Part shown: positions 1-5,358 of the stretch, in pieces
Layout: the number at the start of each line of letters is the position of its first letter
How positions within the stretch are numbered: position 1 is the stretch's first letter
Assembly (NCBI GenBank): GCA_947624535.1
Contig: CANQKU010000072.1
Span: forward strand, 1-5,358
Reading direction: 5' to 3'
From: an uncultured Bacilli bacterium
GTDB lineage: Bacteria > Bacillota_I > Bacilli_A > RF39 > UBA660
DNA: 5,358 nt
Translations under genes and position numbers: made by a program
The notes under the pieces: model-generated
The model's input: the letters and a program-made list of their open reading frames with translations, nothing else
Databases searched by the model: none
What the model was told of the DNA's origin: nothing

Positions 1-884
1 TATTTTTTTATTTGTTTAACTACCCATTTGGCATCTTTTATAGCTTCTTTTTTAGTATCAGCATATGAATAAAAATAAACACCTACTTTTAAACCTTGCT
101 CAAGGGCACTTTCAATATTTCTTTTAAAATATGGATCAAGAACATATTTATCAGTAGTTGTATCTTTAGTTCCTACTCTAATCATGACAAATTCAACACC
201 AGCCTGTTTTATTTTTTCAAAGTCAACTTCTTCTTGCCATTTAGAGATATCTATACCAATTTCAGTATGAGAAGTTTTATAGTTTTTTAAGATATTACTA
301 AACTCTGTAACTTCTTCTTCATATACATTTTGACTTGACTTAGTTGGTGTATAAACTGTTAAATCAAACGGTTGAACTTTTTCATTACCACTTTTGTCAG
401 TAGCTTTATATACTAAGGAATAAACACCCTCCTTATCTAGATCATAGTCTCCTTCAATTCTACAGTTTGGCTTATCATCATAGTTATCTCCACATAAAAT
501 ACTACTTTCTAGATCAATATCACTATTTACTTTTAATTGATATTTATTACTTAGCCAAATAACTGGATCTGTAGTATCTTCTACTTTAATACTATAATTA
601 TATGGAACTTTAATACCATCATCATTAATATACTTAAATGATATTTCTTTTTTACCAATAGTAGACGTATCAATAATTTTATTATTAATTATTTTTCCAT
701 TAATTTTTTGAATAAAGTCAGATATTTTTCTTTTTTCATAGACTTCTACTGTTAAATTATCAACTAATTTAACTTCAATTTTAGCATGTTTTATACGGTA
801 ATAGTTAACTATTTTATAAGTAGAAAAACTCGCTATTAAGATAAATACTAAAATACTACTAATAATTATTATTTTTTTCTTCAT
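1..884 (-). CDS. Membrane-anchored or secreted GH25-type peptidoglycan hydrolase with two Ig-like domains (partial, 3' end missing)
   Basis: Likely a muramidase that cleaves the N-acetylmuramic acid to N-acetylglucosamine bond of peptidoglycan outside the membrane. The 294 visible residues start at an ATG preceded by GAGAGG six bases upstream. Residues 2-4 are lysines, followed by a hydrophobic segment at about 5-20, which is an uncleaved anchor or signal peptide with no lipobox. Residues about 40-101 and 104-178 look like two Ig-like (DUF5011/HYR-type) units; each ends in the usual strand pattern, for example VEDTTDPVI at 101-109 and ATDKSGNE at 161-168. Cys131 and Cys141 in the second unit could form a disulfide. 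A linker (179-207) leads to the GH25 start, GIDISKWQ at 210-217, then VEFVMIRVG and VGVYFYSYADT at 267-277. Asp212 matches the first conserved active-site Asp of GH25. The later Asp-x-Glu catalytic pair lies beyond the left edge, so activity cannot be confirmed. The frame is open to the edge. It has its own promoter downstream of the dnaJ terminator. Family assignment is firm; biological role (remodelling, autolysin or other) is inference. Confidence 0.88.
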   Translation of the reverse strand, partial: MKKKIIIISSILVFILIASFSTYKIVNYYRIKHAKIEVKLVDNLTVEVYEKRKISDFIQKINGKIINNKIIDTSTIGKKEISFKYINDDGIKVPYNYSIKVEDTTDPVIWLSNKYQLKVNSDIDLESSILCGDNYDDKPNCRIEGDYDLDKEGVYSLVYKATDKSGNEKVQPFDLTVYTPTKSSQNVYEEEVTEFSNILKNYKTSHTEIGIDISKWQEEVDFEKIKQAGVEFVMIRVGTKDTTTDKYVLDPYFKRNIESALEQGLKVGVYFYSYADTKKEAIKDAKWVVKQIKK

Positions 885-890
885 ATTAAA

Positions 891-896
891 CCTCTC
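891..896 (-). promoter_or_regulatory. Ribosome binding site of the GH25 gene
   Basis: The minus strand reads GAGAGG followed by TTTAAT and then ATG. The six-base spacing and lack of a better nearby start support the ATG at 884. Confidence 0.75.
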
Positions 897-909
897 TATA
901 ACTAATCTT

Positions 910-937
910 ATTATACCAATCCAAAACAAAATAGCAA
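910..937 (-). promoter_or_regulatory. Vegetative (SigA-type) promoter with extended -10 for the GH25 gene
   Basis: The minus strand carries a perfect -10 TATAAT at 915-910, preceded by TGG at 918-916, which is an extended -10 (TGnTATAAT). A weaker -35, TTGCTA (four of six to consensus), lies at 937-932 with a 16-base spacer. A start point near 902-904 would give a leader of roughly 20 bases, just enough for the GAGAGG site. The promoter begins immediately after the dnaJ terminator T-run, so the GH25 gene is a separate transcription unit. No operator is evident. Confidence 0.8.
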
Positions 938-938
938 G

Positions 939-960
939 AAAAAACGATTTATATAAATCG
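939..960 (-). terminator. Rho-independent terminator after dnaJ
   Basis: The 16 bases at 945-960 are a perfect palindrome, CGATTTATATAAATCG. In RNA they form a six-pair CGAUUU/AAAUCG stem with an AUAU loop. On the minus strand this is followed at once by six Ts (944-939) and then CTT. It starts two bases after the dnaJ stop codon. The stem is AT-rich, so it is weak by GC-rich standards but typical of a low-GC genome. It likely ends the dnaK-pepF-dnaJ transcript. Confidence 0.8.
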
Positions 961-962
961 AT

Positions 963-2108
963 TTATTTTTCATTTTCTTTAGTAAATTTATCAAACTTAG
1001 TAAGTTCACTATCATCTAGGTTAGTTTTACTTAAAGCTTCAATTATCTTTTTTTGTTCTTTAGATAATTTTTTTGGTGTTATTACTTTCATAATAACATA
1101 CATATTACCCTTATTACCTGTTGACTTATTGTCAATTCCCTTACCTCTAATTCTTTGCTTATCTAAAGAGTCAACACCAGCTGGAATAGTTAATTTAACA
1201 TTACCATAAAGTGTTGGAATAGTTTTTTTACAACCTAAAATAGCTTCTGTTATAGTAATAGGTACTTCTAAGTAAATATCATCATGATCTCTAGTAAAGT
1301 ATTCATGTTCTTTAACATAAAACTCTAGATATAAGTCTCCATTTGGACCTCCATTACTACCAGGATTACCTTTATTAGAAACTCTTAGTCTATTACCAGT
1401 ATCCATACCTGATGGAATATTAACAGTAATAGTTTTATTTTTCTTTACTCTACCCTTACCATGACAACTACTACATTTTCTTTGGTAAGTTTTTCCTTCA
1501 CCATGGCAAGATGGACAAGTTGTTTTAGAAACAAATGAACCTAAAATTGTATGTTGCTCACTAGTAATAGTTCCACTTCCATGACAACGTTCACAAGTTT
1601 TAGCATCAAAGCCACCTTCTCCATGACATTCATCACATTCTTCTACTACGTCTAAATTGATATCTTTTTCACACCCATAGACAGCTTCATCAAAACTAAG
1701 ATCAATCCTCATTAATAAGTCAGAACCTCTAGTGGCTCTAGGTTTAGAACTTTTACTAGATGAGAAACCTCCAAAACCTCCTCCGAAAATATTATCAAAA
1801 ATATCTCCAAAGTCAAAGTCACTAGCATCAAATCCAGCTCCACCAAAGCCACCAAATCCTCCAAAACCTGATGATGAATTATTAACTCCTGCATGTCCAT
1901 ATTGATCATACATTTTTCTTTTATTATCATCTGAAAGAACTTCATAAGCTTCTTGGGCTTCTTTAAATTTTTCAGCTGCATCTGGATTATCTTTATTTAA
2001 ATCTGGGTGATATTCCTTAGCTTTTTTTCTAAATGCTGATTTAATCTCAGCAGTTGTTGCGTTTTTGGAAACACCTAATACCTCATAATAGTCACGCTTA
2101 TCTGCCAT
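963..2108 (-). CDS. dnaJ: Chaperone protein DnaJ (class I Hsp40 co-chaperone)
   Basis: Cytosolic Hsp40 that captures unfolded polypeptides and stimulates DnaK ATP hydrolysis to load them onto DnaK. The 381 residues are full length for the family. Order: J domain at about 4-70 with the invariant HPD motif at His34-Asp36; a Gly/Phe-rich linker at about 80-115 containing repeated GFG/GGF units and the DIFDNIFGG element at 102-110; a zinc-binding region with all four CxxCxGxG repeats (Cys158/161, 172/175, 198/201, 212/215); then two C-terminal substrate-binding beta domains at about 225-345 and a short charged tail. All eight zinc cysteines are present, so the protein should be functional. The ATG at 2108 is fixed by a strong Shine-Dalgarno site and by the conserved KRDYYEVLGV start. 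Its start lies two bases after the pepF stop, so translation is probably coupled to pepF. A terminator follows the TAA stop. Confidence 0.98.
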   Translation of the reverse strand: MADKRDYYEVLGVSKNATTAEIKSAFRKKAKEYHPDLNKDNPDAAEKFKEAQEAYEVLSDDNKRKMYDQYGHAGVNNSSSGFGGFGGFGGAGFDASDFDFGDIFDNIFGGGFGGFSSSKSSKPRATRGSDLLMRIDLSFDEAVYGCEKDINLDVVEECDECHGEGGFDAKTCERCHGSGTITSEQHTILGSFVSKTTCPSCHGEGKTYQRKCSSCHGKGRVKKNKTITVNIPSGMDTGNRLRVSNKGNPGSNGGPNGDLYLEFYVKEHEYFTRDHDDIYLEVPITITEAILGCKKTIPTLYGNVKLTIPAGVDSLDKQRIRGKGIDNKSTGNKGNMYVIMKVITPKKLSKEQKKIIEALSKTNLDDSELTKFDKFTKENEK

Positions 2109-2110
2109 AA

Positions 2111-3907
2111 CTACACCTCCTTGCTAAAATAGATTTTTTCTAATCTTTCAACTAATGAATTAAAAGAGATAATAGCATCTTCATAAACTTTCTTATCTTC
2201 TAAATTAATTCCTAAAACTTTAAAAGCATCAACTGGCCAAATATCAGTACCGAGTTTTAAAAATTGATAATATTTATTTAATTGGTCTTTATCACCATTT
2301 ATTATTTTAGTAGCTACTGCCATAGCAATACTAATACATATTGAATAACTATATAGATAAAAGTTCATATAATAATGACTTCTCAAAATCCAACTACTTT
2401 TAGCTAAGTTACTTACCTCAATTGAATTACCATAGTATTTTTTTAATGAAGTTAAAGTTAAGTTATCCATAAAATCTTTAGTAATTGTATTTCCCTTAGA
2501 AATTTCTTCATACATATCTTGTTCCATTTTTCCCTCTCTTATAGCACCATAGAAATTAGAACAAAAGACATTACATAAATTTTCAAGAGCAGCTAGTTTT
2601 TCATTTTTACTCTTAGCATTTTTTACTAAGTAATGAGATAATAAACACTCATTAGTTAAAGAAGTAACTTCAGATACTAAGGTATAAATTCCACTATATT
2701 GTAATGGATTATTTTCATGAACAAATTGGGTATGAACATGATGACCACATTCATGAGCAATGGTAGAGACAGATACCAAATCTTCTTTATAATTCATTAA
2801 TATTAAAGAGTTCTTATCATTTGAAGAAATATTATATCCACCATTACATTTACCCTTATATTGACAATAATCTATATATCTATTTTTAATAATTTTATCA
2901 TATTTTTCTAAATACTCATCACCTAATGGTATTAAAGAATTTCTAACAAGTTGTTGGGCTTCTTCAATACTATATTTTTTATCATTTTTAACTATTGGTA
3001 ATAATAAGTCAGCAGAAGTTATTCTAATAGATTGAATTTTACTTTTTAAATTATAATATTTTTGAAGTTTATCTACGTTTTCTTCAGCTGTTTTTACTAA
3101 GGTAGTAAATACTTTATTATTTAAATTTAGGTCAAATAGTTTTTTATCCCAAGCATCTTTATAATGATGAAGCTTAGCTGTAGTTTGATTAGTTTTTACA
3201 TATCCATCTAAAAAACTAGCTGAACTTTCTCCATATTGATCTAATTTTTGATATAGTTTTTGATAAACTTCTCTTCTAATAGCAGAGTCTTGATTTTTTA
3301 AAAACATACTGGAATTATTAGTAGTAATAATTTGTGACTTTCCATCGATATTGATTGTTCCATAGTCATGTTCTTGTTGGATCATTACTTCAGACATATT
3401 TTGAAAATTATTTAATGCATTTACTAACTCTACAATTAAATCTTCTTGTGTTTTTTCTAATACATAATCTTTTTCACGATAGATTTTATCAAGATAAGCT
3501 TTATAATTATTTAACTCATCATAATCTTTGAATAGGCTTTGATATTCATCTTTTGTTAGTTTAAGTATTTCAGGAGCAAAAAAGTTAGTTGCATTCATAA
3601 ACTTAGTATCCAATAAGGAAACTTTATTAATTCTTTCTATATTTTCACCTACACCAAGTAATTGATCATTTAAAACATATGCATAAACATATAAATCTTC
3701 TACTAAGGCATAAGTTTTGTTAAATAAAGTTAAATATTCAAATAATTTTTTCTTATCTTTGGTGCATCCCTCATATGCCTCTAGGCTTTTAATTTGACAT
3801 TTAGCTTCATCAAAATGTTTTTGAAAGTCAGCTTCATCTTTATAATATTCTGATAGATCCCACTTATACTTTTCTTCTACTTCTGCTCTACTATTATATA
3901 TTTTCAT
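2111..3907 (-). CDS. pepF: Oligoendopeptidase F, M3-family zinc metallopeptidase
   Basis: Cytosolic zinc endopeptidase expected to cleave short peptides (roughly 7-17 residues in characterised PepF), contributing to peptide turnover. I place the start at the ATG at 3907 (598 residues; MKIYNSRAEVEEKYKWDLS), because AAAGGA lies six bases upstream. An in-frame ATG five codons earlier (3922) has no such site and would overlap this one. Numbering from 3907: helical N-terminal region at about 1-190 (the PepF/M3 N-terminal domain); HEXXH zinc motif as His385-Glu386-Cys-Gly-His389; the third zinc ligand is Glu413 in SEVTSLTNE; the substrate-side element NYKEDL precedes the motif; the C-terminal RSHYYMNFYLYSYS segment at about 509-522 matches the family's conserved His/Tyr region. 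Length is normal and all catalytic residues are present. The middle HEXXH position is Cys where family members I recall have Leu or Phe. The gene sits between dnaK and dnaJ, an uncommon place for it, and no promoter of its own is visible. Confidence 0.95.
   Translation of the reverse strand: MKIYNSRAEVEEKYKWDLSEYYKDEADFQKHFDEAKCQIKSLEAYEGCTKDKKKLFEYLTLFNKTYALVEDLYVYAYVLNDQLLGVGENIERINKVSLLDTKFMNATNFFAPEILKLTKDEYQSLFKDYDELNNYKAYLDKIYREKDYVLEKTQEDLIVELVNALNNFQNMSEVMIQQEHDYGTINIDGKSQIITTNNSSMFLKNQDSAIRREVYQKLYQKLDQYGESSASFLDGYVKTNQTTAKLHHYKDAWDKKLFDLNLNNKVFTTLVKTAEENVDKLQKYYNLKSKIQSIRITSADLLLPIVKNDKKYSIEEAQQLVRNSLIPLGDEYLEKYDKIIKNRYIDYCQYKGKCNGGYNISSNDKNSLILMNYKEDLVSVSTIAHECGHHVHTQFVHENNPLQYSGIYTLVSEVTSLTNECLLSHYLVKNAKSKNEKLAALENLCNVFCSNFYGAIREGKMEQDMYEEISKGNTITKDFMDNLTLTSLKKYYGNSIEVSNLAKSSWILRSHYYMNFYLYSYSICISIAMAVATKIINGDKDQLNKYYQFLKLGTDIWPVDAFKVLGINLEDKKVYEDAIISFNSLVERLEKIYFSKEV
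2114..2122 (-). promoter_or_regulatory. Strong ribosome binding site of dnaJ inside the 3' end of pepF
   Basis: The minus strand reads AAGGAGGTG, a near-perfect anti-16S match, followed by TAGTT and then the dnaJ ATG. The site lies in the last codons of pepF, and the pepF TAG stop falls between it and the dnaJ start. A ribosome finishing pepF therefore passes over the dnaJ initiation site, which fits coupled translation. Confidence 0.9.
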
Positions 3908-3913
3908 ATTAAA

Positions 3914-3919
3914 TCCTTT
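3914..3919 (-). promoter_or_regulatory. Ribosome binding site that decides the pepF start
   Basis: The minus strand reads AAAGGA then TTTAAT then ATG (3907). The upstream in-frame ATG at 3922 is preceded by CTCTTCCCTAGT, which has no Shine-Dalgarno character. The 3907 start is therefore preferred, and it also matches where PepF homology usually begins. Confidence 0.75.
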
Positions 3920-3930
3920 CATACTAGGGA

Positions 3931-3954
3931 AGAGTCCTAGTTACCTAGAACTCT
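3931..3954 (-). promoter_or_regulatory. Intercistronic stem-loop with GUAA (GNRA) tetraloop between dnaK and pepF
   Basis: On the minus strand, AGAGTTCTAG (3954-3945), GTAA (3944-3941) and CTAGGACTCT (3940-3931) form a ten-pair stem with one G-U pair, capped by a GNRA-class tetraloop. It begins three bases after the dnaK TAA stop. What follows is TCCCTAGTATG, with no T-run, so it does not look like an intrinsic terminator. A role as an mRNA stabiliser or processing site that sets the dnaK to pepF-dnaJ ratio is inference. Confidence 0.65.
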
Positions 3955-3957
3955 ATC

Positions 3958-5358
3958 TTATTTTTCTTCATAGTCAGCGTCTGCTACTTCATCATCTTTT
4001 TTATCGTTATTATCACTTTGTTCACTTGCATCTTGTCTTTCTTTGTTAGCTTGTTCATATACTTTAGCAGCTAAAGCCATAGCTTTTTCACTTAATTTAT
4101 CTTTTTTCTTCTTGATATCTTCAACATCATCTTTACTTAAAGCATCTTTAACGTCTTTAATTAAGTCTTCTACTTCTTCTTTTTCTTTTTTATCTATTTT
4201 ATCGCCTAAGTCTTTAATTGCTTTTTCAGATTGGAATACCATTTGTTCAGCTTCATTTTTAACTTCAGCTTCTTCTTTTTTCTTTTCATCTTTTTCTTTA
4301 TTAGCTTCTGCTTCTTTCATCATCTTTTCTACTTCTTCATCAGTTAAAGTTGTATTTGAAGTAATAGTAATAGATTGTTCTTTATTTGTACCTAAGTCTT
4401 TGGCAGTAACATTAACAATACCATTGGCATCAATATCAAATTTAACTTCGATTTGAGGTACACCACGTGGTGCTGGTGGAATATTAGTTAATTGAAATCT
4501 TCCTAAAGTTTTATTATCAGCAGCCATTGGACGTTCACCTTGTAATACATGAACATCAACTGCAGGTTGATTATCAGCAGCAGTTGAGAATACTTCGCTT
4601 TTTGAAGTAGGAATTGTGGTATTTCTTGGGATTAAAGTTGTCATGACTCCACCTAATGTTTCAATACCAAGTGAAAGTGGTGTAACATCTAAAAGAACGA
4701 TATCATTAACGTCTCCAGTTAAAACTCCACCTTGAATAGCAGCTCCCATAGCAACAACTTCATCTGGATTAACTTCACGAGATGGAGTCTTACCTAATTC
4801 TTTTGAAATTAAGTCATATACCATAGGAATACGAGTAGATCCTCCTACAAAAATTACTTTATCGATATCTTCTTTTTTCATCTTAGCATCTTTTAAAGCT
4901 TTTTTAACAGGATCTAAGGTAGACTCTACTAAGTCACGAATTAAATCTTCAAATTTAGCTCTTGTTAAGGTCATATCTAAGTGAAGTGGTTCTCCATCAT
5001 CACCCTTAGCAATAAATGGTGCTGAAATTTGAGTAGATAAAACACCTGATAAATCTTTTTTAGCTTTTTCAGCAGCTTCTTTTAGACGTTGCATAGCCAT
5101 TTTATCTTTACTTAAGTCAATACCGTTTTCTGATTTAAATTCTTTTACTAAATAGTCAATGATTTTTTTATCAAAGTCATCTCCACCTAGTTTATTATTA
5201 CCATTAGTAGATTTAACTTCAAAGACACCATCACCAAGTTCTAGAATAGAAACGTCAAAAGTTCCTCCACCTAAGTCATAAACTAAAATAGTTTGTCCTT
5301 CATCTTTTTCAAGTCCATATGCTAAAGCTGCAGCAGTTGGTTCATTAATAATTCTTTC
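3958..5358 (-). CDS. dnaK: Chaperone protein DnaK (Hsp70), 5' end missing
   Basis: Cytosolic ATP-dependent Hsp70 that binds exposed hydrophobic segments and refolds them with DnaJ and GrpE. The frame is open from the right edge to the TAA at 3960, giving 466 residues; about 140 N-terminal residues are outside if the protein has Gram-positive length. Numbering from the edge: the fragment opens with ERIINEPTAAALAYG, including the conserved catalytic Glu at 6; the second Hsp70 signature DLGGGTFD is at 28-35; the third, VGGSTRIP, at 171-178; the interdomain linker VLLDVTP at 221-227; the substrate-binding beta domain at about 228-331; the helical lid at about 336-438; then an acidic low-complexity tail. 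The tail ends DADYEEK, shorter than the DAEFEEVDDK type of end common in Bacillota. An in-frame ATG at 5100 is internal, because conserved sequence continues upstream. The gene heads the visible part of an operon with pepF and dnaJ; any heat-shock promoter or CIRCE operator lies outside the window. Confidence 0.98.
   Translation of the reverse strand, partial: ERIINEPTAAALAYGLEKDEGQTILVYDLGGGTFDVSILELGDGVFEVKSTNGNNKLGGDDFDKKIIDYLVKEFKSENGIDLSKDKMAMQRLKEAAEKAKKDLSGVLSTQISAPFIAKGDDGEPLHLDMTLTRAKFEDLIRDLVESTLDPVKKALKDAKMKKEDIDKVIFVGGSTRIPMVYDLISKELGKTPSREVNPDEVVAMGAAIQGGVLTGDVNDIVLLDVTPLSLGIETLGGVMTTLIPRNTTIPTSKSEVFSTAADNQPAVDVHVLQGERPMAADNKTLGRFQLTNIPPAPRGVPQIEVKFDIDANGIVNVTAKDLGTNKEQSITITSNTTLTDEEVEKMMKEAEANKEKDEKKKEEAEVKNEAEQMVFQSEKAIKDLGDKIDKKEKEEVEDLIKDVKDALSKDDVEDIKKKKDKLSEKAMALAAKVYEQANKERQDASEQSDNNDKKDDEVADADYEEK

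Noticed and set aside
96..290. 64-codon plus-strand open frame
   Set aside because: It lies wholly opposite the GH25 domain coding sequence, has no ribosome binding site and encodes Phe/Ile/Ser-rich low-complexity sequence typical of an antisense shadow in AT-rich DNA.
1712..1981. 89-codon minus-strand open frame
   Set aside because: It is a second reading frame inside dnaJ, which has unmistakable domain matches throughout; it has no family resemblance.
3908..3922. pepF start at the ATG at 3922, adding five codons
   Set aside because: There is no Shine-Dalgarno site upstream of it, while AAAGGA is well placed for the ATG at 3907. The extra residues MKGFN are simply a translation of that ribosome binding site region.
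3931..3954. CIRCE operator (HrcA site) between dnaK and pepF
   Set aside because: CIRCE is TTAGCACTC-N9-GAGTGCTAA. This inverted repeat has a different sequence and a four-base loop.
3931..3954. Intrinsic terminator after dnaK
   Set aside because: The hairpin is followed by TCCCTAGTATG with no T-run, and no promoter for pepF is visible downstream of it.
4043..4456. 137-codon plus-strand open frame
   Set aside because: It is antisense to the Lys/Glu-rich lid of dnaK, and its Ser/Phe/Leu-rich product mirrors those codons. There is no independent support for it.
3958..5100. ATG at 5100 as the start of a short DnaK-like protein
   Set aside because: The same frame stays open to the right edge and encodes conserved Hsp70 sequence (DLGGGTFD, ERIINEPTAAA), so this ATG is an internal methionine.
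1..5358. Mycoplasma-type genetic code (TGA = Trp)
   Set aside because: All seven tryptophans examined use TGG and no in-frame TGA occurs in any gene.
1..5358. tRNA, rRNA, CRISPR array or insertion sequence
   Set aside because: Almost the entire window is coding. The two gaps (885-962 and 3908-3957) are filled by the terminator, promoter, hairpin and ribosome binding sites described, and no terminal repeats, spacer arrays or transposase motifs were seen.

Overview
The window is an AT-rich segment in which every supported gene lies on the minus strand. By similarity to remembered Bacillota sequences it looks like a low-GC Gram-positive (Bacilli or a Mollicutes-related gut lineage). The DnaK fragment is very close to Bacillus subtilis DnaK, Shine-Dalgarno sites are strong and AGGAGG-like, and promoter spacing is typical of a vegetative sigma factor. 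All seven tryptophans I could check (three in the cell-wall hydrolase, four in PepF) use TGG. No gene has an in-frame TGA, and the visible stops are TAA, TAG and TAA. This argues for the standard bacterial code and against a TGA=Trp mycoplasma. The species cannot be named from this sequence.

Layout in transcription order, from high to low coordinates. The 3' three quarters of dnaK enters from the right edge (5358 to 3958). A stem-loop with a GUAA tetraloop follows three bases after its stop. Next is an M3-family oligoendopeptidase F gene (about 3907 to 2111). After a gap of only 2 bases comes a complete class I dnaJ (2108 to 963), whose Shine-Dalgarno site overlaps the end of pepF. A palindromic rho-independent terminator (939 to 960) ends this unit. 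Directly after it, an extended -10 promoter (910 to 937) starts a separate gene. That gene encodes a membrane-anchored or secreted protein with two Ig-like domains and a GH25 lysozyme-type domain, and it runs off the left edge.

Functionally, the right-hand part is the end of a chaperone operon. DnaK (Hsp70) and DnaJ (Hsp40) form the folding machine, and PepF is a cytosolic zinc endopeptidase that trims short peptides. Having PepF between them is unusual compared with the common hrcA-grpE-dnaK-dnaJ order and would link peptide clearance to chaperone expression. Any hrcA, grpE or CIRCE operator would lie upstream of dnaK, outside the window. The left-hand gene is independently promoted and concerns the cell wall.

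No previously undescribed system is evident. The points worth a second look are the dnaK-pepF-dnaJ arrangement, the intercistronic hairpin, cysteine substitutions around the PepF active site, and the Ig-like/GH25 architecture.
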